Shown: in pieces, positions 17,396 to 25,661 of the stretch | How the letters are laid out: each line of letters begins with the position of its first letter | Position numbering within the stretch: the first letter of the stretch is position 1 | Assembly (NCBI GenBank): GCA_903894145.1 | Contig: CAITPB010000073.1 | Coordinates: forward strand, 1-33,687 | From: Candidatus Firestoneibacteriota bacterium | GTDB lineage: Bacteria; Oederibacteriota; D2-FULL-39-29; CAIOVX01 | Length of the DNA: 33,687 nucleotides | Direction: 5' to 3' | Position numbers and translations under genes: made by a program | The notes under the pieces: generated by a model | The model's database searches: none | What the model was told of the DNA's origin: nothing | The model's input: the letters and a program-made list of their open reading frames with translations, nothing else

Positions 17396-18105
17396 TTTAT
17401 CCCCGCAATTTTATGGACCTGAGGCGTTACCCTCAGATCCTTTAGAATCCCTTTTGAAAGCGCCATGCCAAACTTTTCAAGCGCGCCTTTTATTCCCAGC
17501 GCCTGGTCCGGTTGAATGCAGGCCGTTATCCCGGGTGAGACTTTCTTTAGCATCAATAGCGCAAAGAGAAGCTCCTTCTCAGCCGTGGAACCGGTTACAA
17601 CTATCTTCACGAAGGCTTTTTTCCCGGAGAGCCGCAGAAACTCGCGGTGTTTTTTCCAGACCGCCTTTCTGCCGGTTGCGGATGGCAGTTTTATATCAGC
17701 CGAGACAATATCGGCGTATTTCAGCACCAGCTTCAACTCCGCAGGATGCGCGGCATTAGTTTCAAGATAGGTCTTGTATCCTGCCTTCTTCAGCCCTTTT
17801 AGGAGTTCCAGCGTAAACTCCGGCTGTTCAAGCGGCTCGCCTCCCGTAACGCTTACAGAATGGACCGGACCAAACTCTTTAACCGCGCTAATCACGGCCG
17901 CAACCGAAACCGGATTTATTTCCTTCTTCCCGGAGATATCCGCCTTCTTTACCCGTTTCCACGCGCGCTTTGTGTCGCAGTAAGCGCATCCGAAAGAACA
18001 GCCTGATAATCTTACAAAGACCTGCTTTGCTCCGATATACAGGCCTTCACCCTGCAGGGAAACAAAAATTTCGCTGACCCAGCCTTTATTCAAAGTAAGT
18101 TGCAC
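17392..18105 (-). CDS. queE: 7-carboxy-7-deazaguanine synthase (radical SAM)
   Basis: QueE contracts 6-carboxytetrahydropterin, the QueD product, to CDG in the queuosine/preQ0 pathway. The 237-residue protein has SEIFVSLQGEG at the N-terminus, the radical SAM cluster CSFGCAYC (Cys36, Cys40, Cys43), the SAM-binding VTGGEPLEQ block and ETNAAHP. The start is placed at GTG 18105 (start-QLTLNKGW), with GAGAGG four bases upstream. This overlaps queD by 20 bases. A GTG at 18135 would add ten residues of no family resemblance, and TTG 18093 has no suitable ribosome site. The neighbour queD confirms the role. Confidence 0.93.
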   Translation of the reverse strand: MQLTLNKGWVSEIFVSLQGEGLYIGAKQVFVRLSGCSFGCAYCDTKRAWKRVKKADISGKKEINPVSVAAVISAVKEFGPVHSVSVTGGEPLEQPEFTLELLKGLKKAGYKTYLETNAAHPAELKLVLKYADIVSADIKLPSATGRKAVWKKHREFLRLSGKKAFVKIVVTGSTAEKELLFALLMLKKVSPGITACIQPDQALGIKGALEKFGMALSKGILKDLRVTPQVHKIAGIK

Positions 18106-18454
18106 AAGACCTCTCGGTCTCCCAGACGGATACACGCGCCGCCCTCACGCCTTTGAGTTTAACTTTTTTCTTGAGTTCCGAGTAAATATGCTTCGCGATA
18201 TTCTCCGCCGACGGATTAATTTTCTTGAAAGGCGCAAGTTCATCCAGGACTTTATGGTCAAGAGCCTCTGTTATCTCCTTCAGCGCGGTTTTTATATCGC
18301 CAAAATCCACGGCAAGCCCGATGCTGTTAAGTTTTTTTGCGGCAACCACCGCTTCAATTTTATAATTATGGCCGTGCATATTCTCGCACTTACCTCTGTA
18401 TCCGCGAAGATAATGAGCCGACTCAAACCCTCCGAGCACCTTGACTTCAAACAT
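18086..18454 (-). CDS. queD: 6-carboxytetrahydropterin synthase
   Basis: QueD converts 7,8-dihydroneopterin triphosphate to 6-carboxytetrahydropterin. The 122 residues are typical of the short form. Zinc His ligands are in FESAHYL and in MHGHNYKIE (GHNY); the active-site segment LAVDFGDIK and the C-terminal VWETERSCATY follow. The ATG has GGAGGGGA upstream. It is the first gene of the queDE-PHP-HAD-smpB operon. Confidence 0.96.
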   Translation of the reverse strand: MFEVKVLGGFESAHYLRGYRGKCENMHGHNYKIEAVVAAKKLNSIGLAVDFGDIKTALKEITEALDHKVLDELAPFKKINPSAENIAKHIYSELKKKVKLKGVRAARVSVWETERSCATYFE

Positions 18455-18486
18455 TTCCCCTCCGCGAATACCTGTTTAATTTGTTT

Positions 18487-18515
18487 TATTTATTGCCGTT
18501 AATGACTCAAGTCAA
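18487..18515 (-). promoter_or_regulatory. Possible promoter for the queD operon
   Basis: The -35 TTGACT (18515-18510) is good and lies 17 bases from TAAATA (18492-18487), which is a weak -10. No better candidate exists in the ispG-queD spacer. The 5' leader would be only about 25 bases, too short for a preQ1 riboswitch. Confidence 0.4.
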
Positions 18516-18539
18516 AACGGTTTGGTTTTGGTCCCCAGT

Positions 18540-18584
18540 TACAAACCTTATAAACTTTATAAACCTTATGAACTTTATTAACTT
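18540..18584. repeat. Five exact-phase 9-bp repeats after ispG
   Basis: On the plus strand the units are TACAAACCT, TATAAACTT, TATAAACCT, TATGAACTT and TATTAACTT, without any phase slip. The array reaches the ispG stop codon and its last codons, so it lies directly at the end of the message. It is the same family as 1763-1884. Confidence 0.8.
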
Positions 18585-19639
18585 TTTAGCTTATTTATTT
18601 CCTTCATCAACTCTTCCACCAACTTCTCTTCTTTCACCCTCTTAATAACCTTTCCGTTCTTGAACAACATCCCCATGCCTTTGCCGCAGGCTATGCCAAG
18701 ATCGGCTTCAGACGCCTCTCCCGGTCCGTTTACAACGCAACCCATGACCGCAATTTTTACTGATTTTTCAATACCTGCCACCAACTTTTCCACCTTTTCA
18801 GAAAGAGCGAAAAGATTCACTCCGCACCTGCCGCAGGTGGGGCAGACTATTAGGTCAACGCCTTTATCGCGGAGCCTGAGCGTTTTCAAAATGCCGCAGC
18901 CTACCCTTATTTCCTCTAATGGATTTCCGGCCAGAGAGACGCGGATTGTATCTCCTATGCCGGAATGCAGCAGCACGCCTATCCCTACCGCGGACTTAAT
19001 GGTTCCTCCGGAAACCGTTCCGGCTTCCGTCACGCCCACATGAAAAGGATAATCGCACTCCTTTGCCATTTTCGTGTAGGCTTCTATTGTCGTCAGGGTG
19101 TCGGAGGCTTTCAGGGAGAGCACAATATCTTCAAATTTGTTCCGCTCAAAGAACCGGATAAAGGAGACCGCCTTTTTTACCATCTTCTTCGCCGTCTCAG
19201 CCGCGCTCTCATTCCTCTGTTTGCCTGAATATTTTTCAAGAGAACCGGCGTTAACTCCTATCCTTATCGGGATGCGCGCGGATTTTGCGGCAGCTATAAT
19301 TTCTTTAACCTTCAAATCGCTTCCGATATTGCCCGGGTTAATGCGTATTTTGTCGGCTCCGGCTTCAATAGCGAGCACGGCCAGCCTGCTGTTGAAATGA
19401 ATATCAGCGACAAGCGGTATTTTTATGCAGGCCTTTATCTGTTTTATTCTTCCCGCGGCTTCTTCGTCCAAAACAGCGCATCGGATAATCTCGCAGCCTG
19501 CGGACTGCAGCTCTTTTATTTGCGCGATTGTCGCCGCTGCGTCCCTGGTGTCAGTCTTGGTCATGGACTGAACCGAGACAGGCGCTTTGCCGCCTATTGT
19601 TATATTTCCGGCCTTTACCGGCCGGGTAATGCGTCTCAT
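18578..19639 (-). CDS. ispG: 4-hydroxy-3-methylbut-2-enyl diphosphate synthase
   Basis: IspG carries out the reductive ring opening of MEcPP in the MEP pathway using a 4Fe-4S cluster. The 353-residue protein (short, non-plant form) has PVSVQSMTKTDTRD at the N-terminus, VADIHFN, KIRINPGN, LSLKASDT and HVGVTEAG. The cluster cysteines are in CPTCGRCGVNLF and in MGCVVNGPGE. The start is ATG 19639 (MRRITRPVK), overlapping the rseP stop by four bases (ATGA). A longer frame from 19717 has no family similarity. It is the last gene of the rpsB-to-ispG run; the 9-bp repeat array follows at once. Confidence 0.97.
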   Translation of the reverse strand: MRRITRPVKAGNITIGGKAPVSVQSMTKTDTRDAAATIAQIKELQSAGCEIIRCAVLDEEAAGRIKQIKACIKIPLVADIHFNSRLAVLAIEAGADKIRINPGNIGSDLKVKEIIAAAKSARIPIRIGVNAGSLEKYSGKQRNESAAETAKKMVKKAVSFIRFFERNKFEDIVLSLKASDTLTTIEAYTKMAKECDYPFHVGVTEAGTVSGGTIKSAVGIGVLLHSGIGDTIRVSLAGNPLEEIRVGCGILKTLRLRDKGVDLIVCPTCGRCGVNLFALSEKVEKLVAGIEKSVKIAVMGCVVNGPGEASEADLGIACGKGMGMLFKNGKVIKRVKEEKLVEELMKEINKLKS

Positions 19640-20997
19640 CTGTTCATCGTCCTCAATATCATATTGAAAATGTCCAGAGAAAATACGCCGATTATCATTA
19701 CCAGCACCACCGCCCACCCCGCGTACATCAGCGCCATCTGGGTCTTTAAAGGCACCGGCTTCCTTATTATGCCTTCAGCTATATAAATGAGAATCAGCCC
19801 GCCGTCAAGCACAGGAATAGGCAGAATTAGGTTTAACGCGCCTACTATAGTGCTAAGAAGCGCCGTGAGGAAAAGGAGCTGTGTCAAGCCCTTTTCAGCC
19901 GCGTCCCCGGCCATCTGAAACATCATGATAGGCCCTCCGACGGAATCCCTTACGGATTGCTTGCCTTTAGCCATCAGCCAGAGCGCCTTTACCTGAAGCA
20001 GGGTCAACGAGACCGGCTTGTCAATTGCCATGAGAAATGATTCTTTGACGCCATAGGCCTTTTTATAGAACATCAGCGGTTTTGCCGAGATGCCTATCAT
20101 AAACCTCTTGGATATAATATTGTCCTTTATGGGAGTTACCGTCCGGAACTGCTGCTTGCCGGCCCGGTCTACCAGAAACACTATATCTTTTCCCCCGCAG
20201 GAACCGACAACATCATAAATATCCGCGAACTGAGTTATTTTTTTGCTGTTTGCTTTGAGAATAAGATCGCCGTTCTTGATGCCTGCTTTATAGGCAGGCG
20301 TTCCGACGCTGACCTCAATAACCGCCGGCATGAACATTGCCAGCCCGAAAGGCTTATCATGGAAAAACTCGACTTTCAGGTCTTTTTGCTTCCCTGCCCG
20401 CTCTATAGTCGCGGTAAATATTTTCTTCTCGCCTATCTCATCGTAGAGTTTGTGCGTAAGCTCCGCCGGCTTGCCGTCAACAAGAACGATTTTGTCTCCT
20501 TTCATGAAACCGGCTTTTTCGGCTATAGAGCCTTTTTCCACCGAACCCACGACGGAAGGGCTGGTCCCGTACTGCACGCCGGTAACGAAGACGAAGAAGA
20601 ATATCACCACTCCGAGTACCAGGTTTATGAAAGACCCCGCGAAGGTAATAAATATTTTAGACCACCACGGCTGGCCCAGGAATTCGTATTTCTCAAAAGT
20701 ATCCTTGCGCCTGAGTTCGTTGTTTACCTCTTCTGCGGGTTCGTCGCCTGCCATCTTGACATAACCGCCCAGAGGAAACCAGGAGATCATATACTCCGTA
20801 TCGCCTTTCTTAAAACCGGCCAGTTTTCCGCCCCAGCCTAGAGAAAACTTAAGCACCCTGACGCCCATTATTTTCGCGGCTAAAAAATGCCCTGCTTCGT
20901 GGACGAAAACAACCACCCCAAAAGCGAAGAACGCGGCAATATAGGGCAGCGCGCCAGCGGCAAGAGCCAAAATATTCCCCGGTAAATTACCTGTCAT
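19636..20997 (-). CDS. rseP: Site-2 RIP metalloprotease RseP
   Basis: A membrane-embedded zinc protease that cleaves membrane-anchored anti-sigma factors or signal peptide remnants. The 453-residue protein has the zinc motif HEAGH at 33-37 in the first membrane segment and the third ligand Asp398 in PIPVLDGGLI. Two PDZ domains lie between, in VEKGSIAEKAGFMKGDKIV and in SVGTPAYKAGIKNGDLIL. The tandem PDZ architecture is that of E. coli RseP; no anti-sigma substrate is present in the window. The ATG has AAAGGAG seven bases upstream, and the start overlaps dxr by 11 bases. Confidence 0.96.
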   Translation of the reverse strand: MTGNLPGNILALAAGALPYIAAFFAFGVVVFVHEAGHFLAAKIMGVRVLKFSLGWGGKLAGFKKGDTEYMISWFPLGGYVKMAGDEPAEEVNNELRRKDTFEKYEFLGQPWWSKIFITFAGSFINLVLGVVIFFFVFVTGVQYGTSPSVVGSVEKGSIAEKAGFMKGDKIVLVDGKPAELTHKLYDEIGEKKIFTATIERAGKQKDLKVEFFHDKPFGLAMFMPAVIEVSVGTPAYKAGIKNGDLILKANSKKITQFADIYDVVGSCGGKDIVFLVDRAGKQQFRTVTPIKDNIISKRFMIGISAKPLMFYKKAYGVKESFLMAIDKPVSLTLLQVKALWLMAKGKQSVRDSVGGPIMMFQMAGDAAEKGLTQLLFLTALLSTIVGALNLILPIPVLDGGLILIYIAEGIIRKPVPLKTQMALMYAGWAVVLVMIIGVFSLDIFNMILRTMNR

Positions 20998-22153
20998 TTG
21001 CTATCTCCTTTTCAGCGGCTGACCTGGCCCAGTCGCCGGCAGAAAGTATCTCCGTCAGTTTTGGGTTCAAAATAGTCTTATGGGCAGCCATGACTTTCTT
21101 TATTATTCTCGGAATATCCATGAAACCGGCTGCTTTAGAAAGAAACGCGTTAACGGCCGTCTCAGCTGAGGCCGCAAGCACCGCCGGCATTGTACCTCCC
21201 TTCACAAGCGCCGAGTAGGCGAAAGCCAGGCACTCAAACCTCGCGGTATCCGGCTTCGCAAAAGTAAGAGGCCCGCAGGATGAGAGATTCAGCCTTGGAA
21301 GATTATTGTTTATTCTCTCGGGCCAGCTCAAGGCATACTGTATCGGAAGCTTCATATCCGTGACACCGAGCTGAGCCATCACCGAACCGTCCGAGAACTC
21401 AACCAGAGAGTGCACAATGGATTGGGGGTGCACCAGCACGTCAATTCTCTCGGGAAGCATATTGAAAAGATGATGCGCCTCTATTACCTCAAACCCTTTG
21501 TTCATTAGCGTCGCTGAGTCCACCGTTACTTTACTTCCCATATCCCAGGTAGGATGCGCGAGCGCGTCCTCAACCGTCACTTTTTCAAGTTCCTTTTTTG
21601 AAAGATCCCTGAAAGGCCCGCCTGAAGCCGTGAGTATCAACCTCCTCACGCTTGCCCGTGATTCGCCGTTCAGGCACTGAAATATTGCCGAGTGTTCGCT
21701 GTCAACCGGGAGTATATTCACTCCCTTTGCGCGCGCGAGTTTCATAATATAATCGCCGGCAAAAACTATAGATTCTTTGTTTGCCAGCGCCACATGTTTT
21801 CCGCGTTTTATTGATTCAAGCACCGGGACAAGCCCTGCGGAACCCACAACCGCGACAAGCACAAGTTCGGCCCCTGTCTCGCGGACAAGTTTTATCATTC
21901 CTGCCGTTCCCGCGTATACCTTCGGCGTGTACCTGCCGCCAAAGGAGGACGCGAGGCCCGCTGCTTTTCCTTCGTCTTTAACGCAAAGGAGCGACGGTTT
22001 GAATTTCAAGGCCTGCTCTTTCAAGAGCGCGGCGTTCCCCCAGGCGGAAAGAGCTACCACCTCAAAGCGAGCGGGAAACGCGGCAACCACCTTCAGGGCG
22101 TTAACGCCGATGGAACCGGTTGAGCCCAGTATTGCTATCTTTTTTCTTGTCAT
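20987..22153 (-). CDS. dxr: 1-deoxy-D-xylulose 5-phosphate reductoisomerase
   Basis: Dxr makes MEP from DXP with NADPH, the first committed MEP-pathway step. The 388-residue chain has the Rossmann motif LGSTGSIG, the block ALANKESIV, the metal site PVDSEHSAIFQ, the loop SGGPFRD, HPTWDMGSKVTVDSATLMNKG and HPQSIVHSLVEF. It shares an ATGA overlap with the cdsA stop. Together with ispG in this window, it shows that isoprenoids are made by the MEP route. Confidence 0.97.
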   Translation of the reverse strand: MTRKKIAILGSTGSIGVNALKVVAAFPARFEVVALSAWGNAALLKEQALKFKPSLLCVKDEGKAAGLASSFGGRYTPKVYAGTAGMIKLVRETGAELVLVAVVGSAGLVPVLESIKRGKHVALANKESIVFAGDYIMKLARAKGVNILPVDSEHSAIFQCLNGESRASVRRLILTASGGPFRDLSKKELEKVTVEDALAHPTWDMGSKVTVDSATLMNKGFEVIEAHHLFNMLPERIDVLVHPQSIVHSLVEFSDGSVMAQLGVTDMKLPIQYALSWPERINNNLPRLNLSSCGPLTFAKPDTARFECLAFAYSALVKGGTMPAVLAASAETAVNAFLSKAAGFMDIPRIIKKVMAAHKTILNPKLTEILSAGDWARSAAEKEIANDR

Positions 22154-22971
22154 AGGAAATATTTCATGAGCAGAATGAAAACCGGCGCCGCCAGCAGGAA
22201 CGAATCCAGCTTGTCAAGCAGCCCGCCGTGCCCCGGAATTATATTTGAAGAATCCTTGACGCCCGAAAACCTCTTGATAAGCGACTCCGTTAAATCTCCC
22301 GCCTGCGCGCTAAGGCCGAGTATCACGGCAAAGAGCACAACCCGAACCGTGTCAATCCCGATGTAACTGTTGCCTGTCGCCAGCTTTAGAATAAGGGCCG
22401 CCCCGGCAACCACGGCCAACCCGCCCAAGAGGCCTTCGATTGATTTTTTTGGACTGACCGGCTTAAGCAGTTTATGCTTTCCGATTGCCGTGCCTATGAA
22501 GTAAGCGGCGCTGTCATAGATCCAGACTACGCCGAAGAGGAAAAGCGCGTAGAAAGGGCCAAAGTGTATTACCTGAAGAAGTTGAACGCCAAGCACTATG
22601 ATGTAAAAACCGCCCAGCACCGTGAAAGCCATCGAGAGCATCCCGTTCTTGATATCCTTGTTGAATATCGGCGGGACCAGCACCAGCGCGGCGTAAAGTA
22701 TCATAAGGGCGAACACCTTTATGAGATCAAATGCGGTGTCAGACGGAGTCATATTCATAAGTTCGTACAGGCATATGGCAAGGAAGAGAAGATTGGCCCA
22801 GAGCATGGTCTCGATTCCGGCCTTTTTCAGCATGCGATGGTATTCTATCAGCGCCCCCGCGAGCGCGCCTATTATTATGATGTCATAAACCAAGGGGCTC
22901 TTAAATACAGAGAATAAAAAAACGGGAAGGAATACAAGAAATACCGCTATACGGATAAACCTTTCCATCAT
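22150..22971 (-). CDS. cdsA: Phosphatidate cytidylyltransferase
   Basis: CdsA makes CDP-diacylglycerol, the precursor of phospholipids. The 273-residue membrane protein has about eight hydrophobic segments. The C-terminal family signature is SLIKRFSGVKDSS followed by PGHGGLLDKLDS, with the acidic metal-binding residues present. The start ATGATG overlaps the uppS stop (4 bases), so it is coupled to uppS. It sits in the standard frr-uppS-cdsA-dxr order. Confidence 0.95.
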   Translation of the reverse strand: MMERFIRIAVFLVFLPVFLFSVFKSPLVYDIIIIGALAGALIEYHRMLKKAGIETMLWANLLFLAICLYELMNMTPSDTAFDLIKVFALMILYAALVLVPPIFNKDIKNGMLSMAFTVLGGFYIIVLGVQLLQVIHFGPFYALFLFGVVWIYDSAAYFIGTAIGKHKLLKPVSPKKSIEGLLGGLAVVAGAALILKLATGNSYIGIDTVRVVLFAVILGLSAQAGDLTESLIKRFSGVKDSSNIIPGHGGLLDKLDSFLLAAPVFILLMKYFL

Positions 22972-23690
22972 ATCCCCCCGAAACGCCGTTCGCGTTTCCT
23001 GTATGCTTCAAGCGCCTCGTGAAGGCTTGCCGCCGTGAAATCCGGCCAGAGCGTCTGCGTGACATAAAACTCGGAATAGGCTATCTGCCATAGCAGAAAG
23101 TTTGAGACTCTCATCTCTCCGCTGGTCCGGATGAGAAGGTCAGGGTCGGGCATGCCCCCGGTGTAAAGATAATCGGAGAGCAGGTCTTCATTTACGGCTT
23201 GCGCTGCGTTCTCGGGCGTCATTCCGGCGCCTGACGAGAGCACATCAGAAACAATCCGCCGTACAGCATCCACAATTTCTATCCTGCCTCCGTAATTCAA
23301 AGCTAGACTGAGCACCATTCCTTTATTGCCGGAGGTCTCCTTCATAGCCTTCACCAGCTCTTTTTGCACAAAAGCCGGTAATTCCTTATACCGGCCTATC
23401 ACATTGAACCTGATATTATTCTTCATCATGGTTCTTTTTTCTTTGAGCAGGAATATCTTTAGCAGCCGCATAAGGAAGCCGACTTCTTTCTCCGGCCTGG
23501 ACCAGTTCTCCGAAGAAAAAGCGTAAAGAGTAAGGTACTTTACACCTATGCGCCTGCATTCGGTAACTACATCTTTAACTACATTTACGCCGCGCCTGTG
23601 ACCTTCGATCCGGGGCAAACCGCGGTTCACGGCCCAACGGCCGTTGCCGTCCATTATTATCGCTATGTGGGCCGGTATCTTAAGTTTAAT
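22968..23690 (-). CDS. uppS: Undecaprenyl diphosphate synthase (non-canonical start likely)
   Basis: UppS builds the C55 lipid carrier for peptidoglycan from FPP and IPP. The signature MDGNGRW (catalytic Asp in the DGNGRW loop), SSENWSRP, NYGGRIEIV, LLIRTSGEMRVSNFLLWQIAYSEFY and RERRFGG are all intact. The first ATG in frame (23654) is the Met of MDGNGRW itself. The family needs the strand before it, and the frame upstream encodes LKIPAHIAII, the expected HVAII strand. There is no ATG, GTG or TTG between the in-frame stop at 23717-23715 and 23654. I therefore place the start at the ATT at 23690, with AGG seven bases upstream; ATA 23678 is another candidate. Proteins starting at 23654 would lack the first beta strand. 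A sequencing error is also possible. Confidence 0.9.
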   Translation of the reverse strand: MKLKIPAHIAIIMDGNGRWAVNRGLPRIEGHRRGVNVVKDVVTECRRIGVKYLTLYAFSSENWSRPEKEVGFLMRLLKIFLLKEKRTMMKNNIRFNVIGRYKELPAFVQKELVKAMKETSGNKGMVLSLALNYGGRIEIVDAVRRIVSDVLSSGAGMTPENAAQAVNEDLLSDYLYTGGMPDPDLLIRTSGEMRVSNFLLWQIAYSEFYVTQTLWPDFTAASLHEALEAYRKRERRFGGI

Positions 23691-23703
23691 CTTCGGGCCT
23701 GCC

Positions 23704-24255
23704 TTAGACTTCCATTATTTCCTTTTCCTTGTTAACAAGGAACTTATCTACATCAGCAATAAACCTGTCGAGCATCTTCTGCACGGCGTCCTTGTTCCTC
23801 TTGCTGTCATCCTCGGACATCTCAGCCGCCTTCTTTGCCTTGTCCAGCTCGTCATTGGCGTCGCGCCTGATGTTTCTAAGCGACACCTTGCCTTCCTCGC
23901 CGAGTTTTCTGGCGTACTTGGAAAGTTCTTTCCTTCTCTCTTCCGTAAGGGAGGGCACATTTATGCGGATGAGCTTTCCGTCGTTCACCGGGGTCAGCCC
24001 CAGGTCGGATTTCATAATGGCTTTTTCTATATTTTGAAGAGCAGAAGGGTCAAACGCTTTTATCTCTATAGTCCTGGCCTGTACCGACACATTTGCGACC
24101 TGCTTGAGAGGCACATCCGCCCCGAAATATTCCACTTTTATGCTGTCAAATATGGCGGTTGACGCGCGACCGGTACGAATGGTCGCAAGCTCTACACTGA
24201 CATGCTCTGCGGCTTTTTTCATTTTATCTTCTGTCACTTTGATGTTGAAAGGCAT
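23704..24255 (-). CDS. frr: Ribosome recycling factor
   Basis: Frr and EF-G split the post-termination ribosome. The 183-residue length is standard. The chain has the L-shaped three-helix-bundle motifs: LATIRTGRAS near the N-terminus, VKVEYFG-type SIKVEYFGADVPLKQVANV, AIMKSDLGLTPVNDGKLIRINVPSLTEERRKEL and RNIRRDAND. It has AGGAGGG upstream and lies 30 bases after pyrH. It ends 13 bases before the ATT proposed as the uppS start. Confidence 0.98.
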   Translation of the reverse strand: MPFNIKVTEDKMKKAAEHVSVELATIRTGRASTAIFDSIKVEYFGADVPLKQVANVSVQARTIEIKAFDPSALQNIEKAIMKSDLGLTPVNDGKLIRINVPSLTEERRKELSKYARKLGEEGKVSLRNIRRDANDELDKAKKAAEMSEDDSKRNKDAVQKMLDRFIADVDKFLVNKEKEIMEV

Positions 24256-24285
24256 ATTGTCCCTCCTTAATACAATTGACTCGTT

Positions 24286-24996
24286 TTAAGAAACGATTGT
24301 TCCTATCTTTTCGCCGGAGATTGCCCTGGAGAAACTGCCCGATGCTCCGGAATCGAATACTATGATGGGGATGTTATTTTCCATGCAGAGGGTCACGGCA
24401 GTTGCATCCATGACCTTAAGTTTATTATTGATGACTTCCATGTAGCTTATTTCGTTAAACTTCTTCGCGGCTTTGTCTTTCTTGGGGTCTGATGTGAAGA
24501 TACCGTCAACTTTGGTGGCTTTAAGCAGGACATCTGCTCCGATTTCAATTGCCCTCAGGGCCGCCGCGGTGTCCGTCGTAAAGTAAGGATTTCCTGTACC
24601 TGCCGCGAAAATAACCAGCCGGCCCTTTTCCATGTGCCTTATCGCCCTTCTTCTGATGTAGGGTTCGGCTACTTTCTCTATCTCCAGGGCGGTAAGCACC
24701 CGGGTAAAGACGCCCTGCTTCTCCAGCGCGTCCTGGAGAGCGAGCGCGTTAATTACCGTAGCCAGCATGCCCATGTAGTCGGCCGAGACCCTGTCCATGC
24801 TCTTTGCGTAGGACCCGCGGAATATATTTCCTCCGCCGATCACAACCGCAAGCTCTATATGCATCTGCTCTTTGGTTCTTTTTATTTCTGTCGCAAGCTC
24901 TTTGAGTATGGTCGGGTTCAGTCCCTGCTGGGCCTCGCCCGACAGCGCTTCACCGCTTATTTTCAGGAGCACTCTCTTATATTTTGCCTTGCGCAT
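24286..24996 (-). CDS. pyrH: UMP kinase (UMP to UDP)
   Basis: This hexameric bacterial UMP kinase of the amino-acid-kinase fold is 236 residues long. Motifs present are [13 protein letters not shown] (phosphate loop), [53 protein letters not shown] and [11 protein letters not shown]. It lies in the conserved rpsB-tsf-pyrH-frr order. Unlike other junctions in that run, an intrinsic terminator lies between tsf and pyrH (25036-25061), with no clear promoter in the 40 bases after it. GGAGGGTAGG precedes the ATG. Confidence 0.98.
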   Translation of the reverse strand: MRKAKYKRVLLKISGEALSGEAQQGLNPTILKELATEIKRTKEQMHIELAVVIGGGNIFRGSYAKSMDRVSADYMGMLATVINALALQDALEKQGVFTRVLTALEIEKVAEPYIRRRAIRHMEKGRLVIFAAGTGNPYFTTDTAAALRAIEIGADVLLKATKVDGIFTSDPKKDKAAKKFNEISYMEVINNKLKVMDATAVTLCMENNIPIIVFDSGASGSFSRAISGEKIGTIVS

Positions 24997-25035
24997 CCTA
25001 CCCTCCGGAGACCTGGCGTTTTAGCTCTCGGATAC

Positions 25036-25061
25036 AAAAACCGCGGGCTTTTGGCCCGCGG
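25036..25061 (-). terminator. Intrinsic terminator after tsf
   Basis: On the minus strand, CCGCGGGC/GCCCGCGG with a CAAAA loop is followed by TTTTTG, seven bases past the tsf stop. It probably attenuates transcription into pyrH, which has no evident promoter of its own. Confidence 0.9.
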
Positions 25062-25067
25062 CTCTGA

Positions 25068-25661
25068 TTATTTCTCTCCGACCTTGAACCTGGAGAATCT
25101 CTTGATCACGATATTCTCCCCGGTCTTGGCTATTTTAGCCGTGACCAGATCTTTTATGCACTGCTTGTCATCCTTTATGAAAGCCTGTTCGACAAGGCAA
25201 ACATCTTTGTAGAATTTCTCTACCTTACCGTCAACAATCTTCTCGGCAATCTTTTCCGGCTTGCCTGATTTGATGGCCTCTTCTTTGAAGATAGACCTTT
25301 CTTTCTCAAGCACTTCCGGAGCGATATCTTCGCGTTTCACATACAACGGATTCATCGCGCAAATCTGCATCGCGATATCCTTGCAGAGTTCCTTAAAATC
25401 TTCGGTCCTGGCAACAAAATCCGTCTCGCAGTTTACTTCAACCATCGCGCCGACCGTGCCTTCCATATGGATATAGGAGTAAACCAGACCTGAAGCCGCG
25501 CTTCTGACAGCCTTCTTCTGCGCGGTCGCGAGCCCTTTCTTTCTTAAGAATTCAACGGCTTTTTCAAGATCGCCCTTTGAATCATCAAGCGCCTCTTTGC
25601 AGGCCAGCATGCCCGCGCCGGTTTTTTCCCTGAGTTCCTGGATCTCTTTCGTGCTTACCAT
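25068..25661 (-). CDS. tsf: Elongation factor Ts (short form)
   Basis: EF-Ts exchanges GDP on EF-Tu. The 197-residue protein has the N-terminal UBA-like helix bundle (IQELREKTGAGMLACKEALDD and EKAVEFLRKKG) and the TDFVART motif that contacts EF-Tu. It is shorter than the E. coli form (283 residues) and resembles the compact Thermus-type form, lacking part of the second core repeat. Its ATG overlaps the rpsB stop by one base (TAATG). Confidence 0.97.
   Translation of the reverse strand: MVSTKEIQELREKTGAGMLACKEALDDSKGDLEKAVEFLRKKGLATAQKKAVRSAASGLVYSYIHMEGTVGAMVEVNCETDFVARTEDFKELCKDIAMQICAMNPLYVKREDIAPEVLEKERSIFKEEAIKSGKPEKIAEKIVDGKVEKFYKDVCLVEQAFIKDDKQCIKDLVTAKIAKTGENIVIKRFSRFKVGEK

Noticed and set aside
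18455-18577. A preQ1 riboswitch upstream of queD
   Set aside because: The leader from the likely start is about 25 bases, and no preQ1 aptamer motif was visible.
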